Of a stretch of 6,787 nt of DNA, positions 1 to 6,479 are shown piece by piece. Origin of the DNA: Azohydromonas lata NBRC 102462 (lineage in GTDB: Bacteria; Pseudomonadota; Gammaproteobacteria; Burkholderiales; Burkholderiaceae_C); assembly GCA_945878385.1 (NCBI GenBank), contig CAMCTE010000151.1, positions 1-6,787 of the forward strand. Direction: 5' to 3'. The position numbers were made by a program, and so were the translations under genes. The number at the start of each line of letters is the position of its first letter. Positions within the stretch are counted from its first letter, which is position 1. Under the pieces are notes generated by a model. The model was not told the DNA's origin. It saw nothing but the letters and a program-made list of their open reading frames with translations, and did not search any database.

Positions 1-26
1 GGGGTTCGTGCGCGCGGTGGGTTGGA

Positions 27-1358
27 TTACGACTGGCAGTCGCTCGGATCGCGGCGGGCGATCTTCTTCTCGGCAGCGTACTTGTCGGCCGCGGCCTTGA
101 TCATCGGCTTGATGATCGACTGGTCGGCTTCATACCAATCCGAACTCCAGTTCCACTTCTTGCCGTCCCAGGTGTGGATGCGGGCCATGGCCGCACCACG
201 GTGGTCTTGGCAGGAGGTGGAGATCGGCTTGAGCACGCCGGCGAAGCCGAGTGCATCGAGTTTCTTCTGGTCCAGCGCCAGGTTCTCGTAACCCCAGCGG
301 GCCTGTTCACCCGTCATCACTTTGCCCTTGCCGAAACGCTCCTGAGCACGCTTGACGCCCTCAACGGCGAACATGGCGGCGACCAAGCCGCGCATGTACA
401 GCACCTGGCCCACTTCATCCTTCGGCCCAGTTCCCTGGTTCTTGGCATGCAGGGTGGCCAAAACGTCTTGCGTGATCTTGGCGTTCGGCTCTGCGCCGTG
501 CTGCAGGGCCAGGGCGTTGTAACCCTTGGCACCGTCGCCCACATCCTTCACATCGGGCTCAGCACCGGCCCACCACACGCCGTACATCTTGTCGCGCGGA
601 TAGCCAGTGGCCACAGCCTCTTTCAGGGCGGTGGAGTTCATCACACCCCAGCCCCACAGGAAGATGTAGTCGGGACGGCTCTGGCGAATCTTGAGCCAGG
701 TCGCCTTCTGCTCCACACCGGGGTGGGTGACCGGCAGCAGGTCGAGTTCGAAGCCGTGCATCTTGCTGCGCTCGGTCAGCAGCGGGATCGGCTCCTTGCC
801 GTAGGGGCTGTCGTGATAGACCAGCGCAATCTTCTTGCCCTTGAGCTTTTCGGCGCCGCCCTATTTTTTGGCCACATGCTGAACCAGCACGTCTGCGGCA
901 TCCCAATAGGTGCCGGCCAGGGGGAAGTTCCACTTGAACACGCCGCCGTCCGTGCTTTCGCTGCGGCCATAGCCACCCGTCAGCAGCGGAATCTTGTCGC
1001 CCGGTGCCTTTTCGGTCAGGGCGAAGGTGATGCCGGTGGACAGAGGCTGGAACACCGTGGCGCCCTTGCCCTTGAGGCGCTCGTAGCACTCCACGCCCTT
1101 GTCGGTGGCGTAGCCGGTTTCGCACTCTTCGTAGCTGACCTTCACGCCGTTGATGCCGCCCTTGGCGTTCACATACTTCAGGTAGTCGACATAGCCGTTG
1201 GCAAACGGCACGCCGTTGGGTGCGTAGGCGCCGGTGCGGTACACGAGCACAGGGAAGAACTGCTCCTTGGCCTGGGCGTGGGCCACAGGCATCGTGGCCA
1301 CCGTTCCCAGGCCTGCCGTGGCGATGGCCGCGGCGGCGATGAGCGATTTGAATTTCAT
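27..1358 (-). pseudogene. Periplasmic substrate-binding protein of a Liv-type ABC transporter, interrupted by an in-frame amber codon
   Basis: The frame from ATG (1358-1356) to TAA (29-27) spans 444 codons, a typical length for this family of periplasmic ligand-binding proteins (Peripla_BP type I fold). Residues 1-28 form a Sec signal peptide: MKFK, an Ala-rich hydrophobic core and an AHA|QA cleavage site. The mature N-lobe starts KEQFFPVLVYRTGAYAPNG and includes Cys79 and Cys91. Codon 166 is TAG (863-861), directly after two Lys codons. Translation resumes in the same frame with GGAEKLKGKKIALVYHDSPY and continues without another stop, so the C-lobe is well preserved (for example YIFLWGWGVMNS and the C-terminal KIARRDPSDCQS). 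As written, only 165 residues (about 137 mature) would be made, lacking the second lobe, so ligand binding should be lost. The start has a strong GGAGG at 1371-1367, 8 nt upstream. It follows livM after a 135-nt gap. The family call is firm. Whether the stop is real or a sequencing error cannot be decided here. The ligand is unknown. Confidence 0.88.
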
Positions 1359-1385
1359 GTTGCTTGCCTCCAGAGGTTTTGAAAA

Positions 1386-1427
1386 CGCACGCGTCCGTGC
1401 GGCATTGACTCGCCATGGGCGGCGAGT
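1386..1427 (-). repeat. Two short hairpins upstream of the binding-protein gene
   Basis: In the minus-strand transcript a 7-bp stem with a 6-nt loop (ACTCGCC/GGCGAGT, 1408-1427) is followed by a 5-bp stem with a 6-nt loop (CGCAC/GTGCG, 1386-1401) and four U residues (1385-1382). The second resembles a weak attenuator or partial terminator but is too short to call a terminator. They sit 28-69 nt before the binding-protein start. Confidence 0.35.
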
Positions 1428-1493
1428 TCAATAAGTTGACCGAGCTCCATCGTCATGGTGTCCGGTGCTTGGATACGGTTGTCGTTTGCGGGT

Positions 1494-2552
1494 TCAATGC
1501 GGGAAGGGCCACAGGCGCAGCTTTTCCTTGCCGATGGACCACAGGCGCGCCAGGCCATGCGGCTCGACGATCAGGAAGAAGACGATCAGCGCGCCGAAGA
1601 TCATGAAGGTGAGGTGCGAGGCCAGTGCCACATCGAAGCCCAGCGCCACGCAGATGATGTCCAGCGCGATGGGCAGCACCACGATGAAGGCCGCACCGAA
1701 GAAGCTGCCCATGATCGAACCCAAGCCGCCGATGATGACCATGAACAGCAACTGGAAGGAGCGGTCAATCGAAAACGCCGCGGGCTCCCAGGCGCCCAGG
1801 TAGACGAAGCCCCACAAAGCACCGGCCACACCGACGAAGAAGGAGCTGACGGCGAACGCCGTGAGCTTGGCGTACACCGGGCGAATGCCGATCACCGAGG
1901 CCGCCACATCCATGTCGCGCATGGCCATCCACTCACGCCCGATGTGGCTGCGCACCAGGTTCTTGGCGATCAATGCGAAGACGACGACGAAGCCCAGGCA
2001 GAACAGGTATTTGTCGGCGGGGGTGTCCACGCTCCAACCCAGCAGGCTGAGGTTGGACACATTGACCGAACCCGAAGACGAGTCCATCGTGAACCACTTG
2101 ATCCGCAAGAAGGCCCAGTCGCAGAAGAACTGCGCGGCCAGCGTGGCCACCGCCAGATACAGGCCCTTGATGCGCAGGGAGGGAATACCAAAGAGAACGC
2201 CCACGACCGTGGCACACACGCCCCCCAGCAGAATGGCCACCACCGGCGGCATGCCCTCTACCCGCATCAGGAAGTTGTAGGCGCCGTAGGCGCCCACCGC
2301 CATGAAACCACCAGTGCCCAGTGAGATCTGTCCGCAGTAGCCCACCAGGATGTTCAGGCCGATGGCGGCCAGCGACAGGATCAGGAAGGGGATGAGGATG
2401 GCGCGGAAGAGGTATTCGCTGGCCAGGAAAGGAACCACCACGAAGGCGGCCGCGATGAGCGCCAGGATGACGACCTTGTCCTGCTGGATCGGAAAGATCT
2501 GCTGGTCGGCGGGGTAGCTGGTCTTGAATTGACCGTTTTCGCGGTAAAGCAT
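1494..2552 (-). CDS. livM: LivM-type inner-membrane permease of the ABC transporter
   Basis: This 352-residue protein is one of two transmembrane subunits that would form the import channel with the neighbouring LivH-type protein. After a polar N-terminus of about 27 residues it shows a run of hydrophobic segments. Family landmarks are GLNILVGYCGQISLGTGGF (65-83), the cytoplasmic coupling-helix region GREWMAMRDMDVAASVIGI (205-223), GGLGSIMGSFFGA (275-287) and the EPHGLARLW tail (330-338). The length is normal for the BPD_transp_2 family; E. coli LivM has a longer N-terminus. The ATG at 2552-2550 is preceded by only a weak purine stretch (AGAGA, about 6 nt upstream). It lies 115 nt after livH, a wider gap than the rest of the upstream operon, and that gap contains hairpins. 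The symbol reflects family membership; transport of leucine, isoleucine or valine is not shown. Confidence 0.95.
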   Translation of the reverse strand: MLYRENGQFKTSYPADQQIFPIQQDKVVILALIAAAFVVVPFLASEYLFRAILIPFLILSLAAIGLNILVGYCGQISLGTGGFMAVGAYGAYNFLMRVEGMPPVVAILLGGVCATVVGVLFGIPSLRIKGLYLAVATLAAQFFCDWAFLRIKWFTMDSSSGSVNVSNLSLLGWSVDTPADKYLFCLGFVVVFALIAKNLVRSHIGREWMAMRDMDVAASVIGIRPVYAKLTAFAVSSFFVGVAGALWGFVYLGAWEPAAFSIDRSFQLLFMVIIGGLGSIMGSFFGAAFIVVLPIALDIICVALGFDVALASHLTFMIFGALIVFFLIVEPHGLARLWSIGKEKLRLWPFPH

Positions 2553-2619
2553 GGTGTTCTCTAATCAGTTCCGTATTTCGCGGCCAATCTTCTGTCTTCG
2601 GCCGTTCACTTTGTTCGCT

Positions 2620-2640
2620 TAACTTTTCTGCGAAAAGTTA
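2620..2640. repeat. 21-bp palindrome in the livH-livM gap
   Basis: Nine-bp perfect arms (TAACTTTTC at 2620-2628, GAAAAGTTA at 2632-2640) flank a 3-nt spacer. It is AT-rich compared with its surroundings. It lies 28 nt past the livH stop and about 68 nt before the livM start. No T-run follows on either strand. It may be an intercistronic RNA hairpin, a dispersed palindromic repeat or a protein site. Confidence 0.55.
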
Positions 2641-2650
2641 GCCTACGACG

Positions 2651-2689
2651 GAAGATCATCGGTCGCGTTACACGCGATCGATGATCTTC
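2651..2689 (-). repeat. Long hairpin enclosing the livH stop codon
   Basis: An 11-bp perfect inverted repeat (GAAGATCATCG at 2651-2661, CGATGATCTTC at 2679-2689) is followed inward by one mismatch, a further 5-bp stem (TCGCG/CGCGA) and a 5-nt loop. In the minus-strand mRNA the loop is UGUAA and contains the livH UAA stop. No U-tract follows, so it is not a standard intrinsic terminator. It could block 3' exonucleases or reduce read-through into livM. Confidence 0.6.
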
Positions 2690-3597
2690 TCGCCGAACAA
2701 ACCCTGCGGGCGAACCAACAGGAAGAACAGCGCCAATACATAGGCAAACCAAATCTCGATGCCGCCCCCGAGGAAGGGGCCGAGATACACCTCGGAGAGC
2801 TTCTCGCCCACACCGATGATCAGACCGCCGATGATGGCGCCGGGCACCGAGGTCAGGCCGCCCAGGATCACCACGGGCAGCGCTTTGAGCGCCACCAGGG
2901 ACAGGGAGAACTGCACGCCGAGCTTGGAGCCCCAGATGATGCCGGCCACCAGAGCCACGAAGCCCGCCACCGACCACACGATCACCCAGATGCGGTCCAG
3001 CGGGATGCCGATGGACTGAGCGGCCTGGTGGTCGTCAGCCACTGCACGCAGTGCGCGGCCGGTGCTGGTGTACTGGAAGAACGCCGCCAGTGAAGCCACC
3101 AAGGCCGCCGCCAACAGGGCCGCCACGAGGTCTTCCTGGTTCACCAGAATGCCGCCCTGGAACATGGTGTCCAGCAGGAACATCGGGTCTTTGGGCATGC
3201 CCACATCGATCTTGTAGATGGCCGAGCCGAAGATGGTTTGACCGAAACCGTCCAGGAAATAAGTGATGCCCAGCGTGGCCATCAGCAGCGTCACACCTTC
3301 CTGGTTCACCAGCTTGCCCAGCACCAGACGCTCGATCAACCATGCCACCGCGATCATCACGCCGATGGCGCCGATGAAGGCCACCAGGTTCACGAGGAAT
3401 TTGTTGTCGATGCCGCTGAGTTCCGGAAACCATTCTGAAAACCGCGCCATCGCCAGGGCTGCGAAAAGCACCATCGCGCCTTGAGCGAAGTTGAAGACGC
3501 CCGAGGCCTTGAAGATGAGCACGAAGCCCAGCGCGACGAGCGAATACAGCATGCCTGCCATCAGGCCGCCGATCGTCGCTTCGATGAAGAATCCCAT
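2668..3597 (-). CDS. livH: LivH-type inner-membrane permease of the ABC transporter
   Basis: This 309-residue integral membrane protein is the second channel subunit. Its very hydrophobic N-terminus (GLMAGMLYSLVALGFVLIFK, residues 11-30) leads into the family motif ASGVFNFAQGAMV (31-43). The cytoplasmic segment GRALRAVADDHQAAQSIGI (180-198) is the likely ATPase-contact region. LGGLTSVPGAIIGGLIIG (245-262) and VRPQGLFGE (295-303) are typical C-terminal marks. The length matches the family. The ATG at 3597-3595 has a good Shine-Dalgarno, AGGAG (3611-3607), 9 nt upstream. It follows livG after 27 nt. Its TAA stop (2670-2668) lies in the loop of a long inverted repeat, described separately. The substrate cannot be inferred from the permease alone. 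Confidence 0.96.
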   Translation of the reverse strand: MGFFIEATIGGLMAGMLYSLVALGFVLIFKASGVFNFAQGAMVLFAALAMARFSEWFPELSGIDNKFLVNLVAFIGAIGVMIAVAWLIERLVLGKLVNQEGVTLLMATLGITYFLDGFGQTIFGSAIYKIDVGMPKDPMFLLDTMFQGGILVNQEDLVAALLAAALVASLAAFFQYTSTGRALRAVADDHQAAQSIGIPLDRIWVIVWSVAGFVALVAGIIWGSKLGVQFSLSLVALKALPVVILGGLTSVPGAIIGGLIIGVGEKLSEVYLGPFLGGGIEIWFAYVLALFFLLVRPQGLFGEKIIDRV

Positions 3598-3624
3598 TTG
3601 CTTGTTCTCCTGCGGGTTCTGGGC

Positions 3625-4416
3625 TCAGTGCGAGGTGCCGAGGTAGGCGCGGATGACGTCCTCGTTGCCGCGCACTTCCTGCGGGCTGCCGTCGCCGATC
3701 TTCTTGCCGTAGTCCAGTACCACCACGCGGTCGGAGATGTCCATCACCACGCCCATGTCATGTTCGATGAGCACGATGGTGGTGCCGAACTCGTCATTCA
3801 CATCCAGCACGAAGCGGCACATGTCCTGCTTTTCTTCCACATTCATGCCGGCCATCGGTTCGTCCAGCAGCAGCACCTGAGGCTCCATCGCCAAGGCACG
3901 GCCCAAGTCCACCCGCTTCTGCAGCCCATAGGGCAGGCGGCCCACCGGCGTCTTGCGGAAGGCCTGGATTTCCAGGAAGTCGATGATGTGTTCGACGAAC
4001 TCGCGGTGCTCGGCTTCTTCACGCGCGGCTGCACCAATGCGGATGGCCTGCTGGAAGATGTTGGTCTTCATCTTCAAGTTGCGGCCCGTCATGATGTTGT
4101 CGATCACGCTCATGCCCTTGAAGAGCGCAAGGTTCTGAAAGGTGCGCGCCACGCCCATCTCGGCCACTTGGCGAGAGTTCATGTGGTCGAAGGTCTGGCC
4201 GCGGAAGGTGATGGTGCCCTGCTGCGGCGTGTAGACGCCGTTGATGCAGTTGAGCATGGAACTCTTGCCCGCGCCGTTGGGGCCGATGATGGCGCGGATC
4301 TCGTGTTCGCGGACATTGAAGCTGATGTCGGTGAGCGCCTTGACGCCGCCAAAGCTCAGCGAGATGTTGTGGACATCCAGGATGATGTCGCCGATGCGTT
4401 TTTCTGCCATGGTCAT
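3625..4416 (-). CDS. livG: LivG-type ABC transporter ATP-binding protein
   Basis: This 263-residue cytoplasmic ATPase energises the LivH/LivM channel. Visible motifs are Walker A GPNGAGKS (45-52), a Q-loop glutamine in RTFQN (Q94), the ABC signature region LPYGLQKRVDLGRAL (161-175), Walker B VLLLDEP (181-187, catalytic Glu186), the D-loop AGMN (189-192) and the switch histidine in IEHDMG (H219). All catalytic residues are present. The signature reads YGLQ rather than the canonical SGGQ; LivG relatives often have YG here. The extended loop between the Q-loop and the signature (about 110-150) fits LivG rather than LivF. The first ATG (4416-4414) overlaps the ligase stop as ATGA, which suggests translational coupling; a second in-frame ATG two codons later (4410-4408) is an alternative start. 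There is no strong Shine-Dalgarno for either, which again fits coupling. The C-terminus ends VIRAYLGTSH, as is usual for the family. Confidence 0.96.
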   Translation of the reverse strand: MTMAEKRIGDIILDVHNISLSFGGVKALTDISFNVREHEIRAIIGPNGAGKSSMLNCINGVYTPQQGTITFRGQTFDHMNSRQVAEMGVARTFQNLALFKGMSVIDNIMTGRNLKMKTNIFQQAIRIGAAAREEAEHREFVEHIIDFLEIQAFRKTPVGRLPYGLQKRVDLGRALAMEPQVLLLDEPMAGMNVEEKQDMCRFVLDVNDEFGTTIVLIEHDMGVVMDISDRVVVLDYGKKIGDGSPQEVRGNEDVIRAYLGTSH

Positions 4417-6359
4417 GCCGCCTGCTTCACCGAGGGGAAGGTCTTCACATCGTCGATCTTCAGCGTGGCCGAGACCTTGCCGGTGCGACCGTCCTCAAAC
4501 TTCACCTGGGTTTCGATGAACTGTTCAGATTTACCGCCGTACAGGGCGTCCACCAGCACCTGGTACTTGTCGTTGATGAAGCCGCGCTTGACCTTGCGGG
4601 TGCGGGTCATCTCGCCGTCATCGGCATCGAGTTCCTTGTGCAGGATGAGGAAGCGGCTGATCTGGCTGCCGGCAAGCTTGTCGTCCACCGCCAGGTCGGC
4701 GTTGACCTTCTCCACGCACTCGCGGATGAGCTCATAGGTCTCGGGCTTGCTGGCCAAGTCGTTGTAGCCGGCATAAGGCAGGTTGCGCTTTTCAGCCCAG
4801 TTGCCCACCGCTTCAAAGTCGATGTTGACGAAGGCGCAGACCTTCTCTCGCCGATCACCAAAGGCCACCGCCTCCTTGATGAAGGGGAAGAACTTGAGCT
4901 TGTTCTCCACATATTTGGGCGCGAACATGGCGCCGTCGTGGGCGCCGCCCATGATGCGGCCCACATCCTTGGCGCGGTCGATGATCTTCAGGTGGCCGGA
5001 GTGGTCGAGGAAGCCGGCATCTCCCGTGTGGTACCAGCCGTCGGCGGTGAGCACCTCTTCGGTGGCCTTGGGGTTCTTGTAGTACTCCTTGAGCAGGCCG
5101 GGCGACTTCACCAGGATTTCACCGGATTCGGTGAGCTTGATTTCCACCCCTGCGATGGGCACGCCCACCGTGTCGCTCTTCACTTCGTGGTCGGGCTGCA
5201 GGCAAACGAACACCGCGGTTTCGGTGGAGCCGTAGAGTTGCTTGAGGTTCACGCCAATGGCGCGATAGAAATTGAACAGGTCAGGGCCGATGGCCTCGCC
5301 GGCCGTGTAGGCCACCCGCACGCGCGACATGCCCAAGGTGTTTCGCAGTGGCCCGTAGACCATCAGGTCGCCCAGGCGGTACATCAGGGCGTCGCTGGCG
5401 CTCACCGGCTTGCCGTCCATCAGCTGCGGGCCCACGCGGCGCGCCACATCCATGAAGTAATGGAACATGCGGCGTTTGATCGAGCCGGCGTCTTCCATGC
5501 GGATCATCACGCTGGTCAGCAGGCCTTCGAAGATGCGCGGCGGGGCGAAGTAGTAGGTGGGGCCGATCTCCTTGAGGTCGATCATCACCGTGGCCGCGCT
5601 CTCGGGGCAGTTCACCACATAGCCGCAGGCCAGCCACTGTGCGTAGCTGAAGATGTTTTGGCCGATCCAGGCCGGCGGCAGGTAGGCCAATACTTCTTCA
5701 TTGGGGCCGAGCTTGTCGAAGTCGGCGCCGGCGCGTGCGCGGTCCAGCAGGGTGTTGTGGGTGTGCACCACGCCCTTGGGGTTGCCCGTGGTGCCCGAGG
5801 TAAAAAACATCGCGGCCACATCGTGCGGTTGCGCCTTGGCCACTTCGGTTTGAAAGAAGCTCGCGTGCTGCGCGTTGTGGTTCTGGCCGTACGCGATCAG
5901 GCTGTTCAGGGAATCGAGGCCGTCTTCGCTGTAATTGCGCAGGCCGCGGTCGTCGTCGTACCAGATGCGCTGCAGCAGCGGGCATTGCTCGCGCAACTCG
6001 AGCAGCTTGTCCACCTGCTCCTGGTTCTCCGCCACCGCGAAGGCCACTTCGGCGTTGTTGATGGGGAACACATATTCGGCCGCAGCGGCGTCCTGGTACA
6101 GCGGCACGGGAACCGCACCCAGGGCCTGTGCGGCCAGCATCGAGGCATACAGGCGCGGGCGGTTGTCGCCGATCACGACAATGTGTTGGCCGCGCTGCAG
6201 ACCGGCTGCGGCCAAGCCGCCGGCCAAGGCCTTGACGAGTTCAGCCAGGGCCGACCAAGTGGTGGTCTGCCAAATGCCGTATTCCTTTTCGCGCAGGGCA
6301 GGGGCGTTGGGGCGCTTTGCGGCGTGCTCCAGAAGGAGCTGGACGAAGGTGGACTGCAC
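4413..6359 (-). CDS. AMP-forming acyl-CoA synthetase, long-chain (FAA1/FadD15-like) type
   Basis: This 648-residue adenylate-forming enzyme would convert a carboxylic acid, ATP and CoA to acyl-CoA, AMP and PPi in the cytoplasm. The ATP-binding P-loop motif FFTSGTTGNPKGVVHTHN is at 185-202, the YGSTE motif at 376-380 and YHTGD (ribose-binding Asp447) at 443-447. The hinge begins IIDRAKDVG (459-467). The C-terminal motif MTRTRKVKRGFI (583-594) matches the T-x-T-x-K-x-KR pattern of long-chain-type synthetases rather than the PKTxSGK form of acetyl-CoA synthetases. The hinge is followed by an apparently extended segment, GGAHDGAMFAPKYVE (471-485). The start is GTG (6359-6357), supported by GGAG at 6370-6367, 7 nt upstream. 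It is the first gene of the operon and overlaps livG by 4 nt. Fatty, aromatic or alicyclic acids are all possible substrates, since specificity cannot be read from these motifs. Confidence 0.93.
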   Translation of the reverse strand: MQSTFVQLLLEHAAKRPNAPALREKEYGIWQTTTWSALAELVKALAGGLAAAGLQRGQHIVVIGDNRPRLYASMLAAQALGAVPVPLYQDAAAAEYVFPINNAEVAFAVAENQEQVDKLLELREQCPLLQRIWYDDDRGLRNYSEDGLDSLNSLIAYGQNHNAQHASFFQTEVAKAQPHDVAAMFFTSGTTGNPKGVVHTHNTLLDRARAGADFDKLGPNEEVLAYLPPAWIGQNIFSYAQWLACGYVVNCPESAATVMIDLKEIGPTYYFAPPRIFEGLLTSVMIRMEDAGSIKRRMFHYFMDVARRVGPQLMDGKPVSASDALMYRLGDLMVYGPLRNTLGMSRVRVAYTAGEAIGPDLFNFYRAIGVNLKQLYGSTETAVFVCLQPDHEVKSDTVGVPIAGVEIKLTESGEILVKSPGLLKEYYKNPKATEEVLTADGWYHTGDAGFLDHSGHLKIIDRAKDVGRIMGGAHDGAMFAPKYVENKLKFFPFIKEAVAFGDRREKVCAFVNIDFEAVGNWAEKRNLPYAGYNDLASKPETYELIRECVEKVNADLAVDDKLAGSQISRFLILHKELDADDGEMTRTRKVKRGFINDKYQVLVDALYGGKSEQFIETQVKFEDGRTGKVSATLKIDDVKTFPSVKQAA

Positions 6360-6366
6360 CGTGCGT

Positions 6367-6370
6367 CTCC
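6367..6370 (-). promoter_or_regulatory. Ribosome binding site deciding the GTG start of the acyl-CoA synthetase
   Basis: On the minus strand GGAG lies 7 nt before GTG (6359-6357). No ATG in frame lies between the divergent control region and this GTG, and the next residues (MQSTFVQLLLEHA) resemble a normal family N-terminus. This supports the GTG rather than an internal methionine. Confidence 0.7.
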
Positions 6371-6389
6371 GTTTAGATGAACCGGCAGG

Positions 6390-6395
6390 ATCGTA
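6390..6395 (-). promoter_or_regulatory. Candidate -10 box for the ligase-transporter operon
   Basis: The minus strand reads TACGAT, four of six matches to TATAAT. It would place transcription start near 6383, giving a leader of about 24 nt before the GTG. No good -35 lies 17 nt upstream (CAGGCC), as expected for an activator-dependent promoter. The call rests on one degenerate hexamer and is tentative. Confidence 0.4.
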
Positions 6396-6404
6396 GGGGA
6401 CACT

Positions 6405-6434
6405 TTGACGCCGGCCTGTCGTTTGGGCGACAAT
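6405..6434 (+). promoter_or_regulatory. Candidate sigma-70 promoter of the Crp/Fnr-type regulator
   Basis: TTGACG (6405-6410) is five of six matches to the -35 consensus. It is followed after 18 bp by GACAAT (6429-6434), four of six to the -10. Transcription would start near 6441, with a leader of about 39 nt. The -10 overlaps one arm of the inverted repeat at 6417-6432, so a protein bound there should block this promoter. The prediction is from consensus matching by eye. Confidence 0.4.
6417..6432. promoter_or_regulatory. Inverted repeat with Crp/Fnr-type operator geometry
   Basis: The repeat TGTCG-N6-CGACA is perfect in its 5-bp arms and matches the half-site spacing of Crp/Fnr family operators (Crp TGTGA-N6-TCACA). 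Its centre at 6424.5 is 41.5 bp upstream of the start predicted for the minus-strand operon, the classic class II activator position. It also overlaps the candidate -10 box of the divergent regulator gene. The adjacent gene encodes a Crp/Fnr-type protein, the natural candidate ligand of this site. The repeat is seen directly; its role is inferred. Confidence 0.55.
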
Positions 6435-6450
6435 TTCGGGTCTTTCCGAA
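6435..6450. repeat. Second 5-N6-5 inverted repeat in the divergent control region
   Basis: TTCGG-N6-CCGAA has the same arm length and spacer as the repeat at 6417-6432, with centres 18 bp apart (6424.5 and 6442.5). The arms differ in sequence from the first repeat. It would straddle the predicted regulator start site. It may be a secondary binding site or a chance palindrome. Confidence 0.3.
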
Positions 6451-6479
6451 CGGGACTTACCCTAGTCAGCCGCCATCCG

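Noticed and set aside
174..1382. A 402-codon plus-strand open frame opposite the binding-protein gene
   Set aside because: It is open through the amber position, which might suggest it is the real gene. However, the minus strand has a signal peptide, a Shine-Dalgarno and family motifs, and this frame has none.
1382..1401. Intrinsic terminator before the binding-protein gene
   Set aside because: The stem is only 5 bp with four U residues, which is too weak to call a terminator; it is kept only as a hairpin.
559..1431. A 290-codon minus-strand frame overlapping the binding protein, as a possible frameshift continuation past the amber
   Set aside because: Its translation is Arg/Gln-rich and unlike the family. 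The original frame resumes correctly after the TAG, so no frameshift is needed.
1455..2324. A 289-codon plus-strand open frame opposite livM
   Set aside because: Its translation is rich in His, Asp, Glu and Gln, typical of the complement of a hydrophobic membrane-protein gene.
3481..4737. A 418-codon plus-strand open frame across livG and both flanks
   Set aside because: It runs antisense over three clearly coding genes and has no domain signal; it is an antisense shadow.
4638..6380. A 580-codon plus-strand open frame antisense to the acyl-CoA synthetase
   Set aside because: It mirrors the codon bias of the GC-rich ligase gene. Its translation is His/Val/Gly-rich without recognisable domains, while the minus strand has all the ligase motifs.
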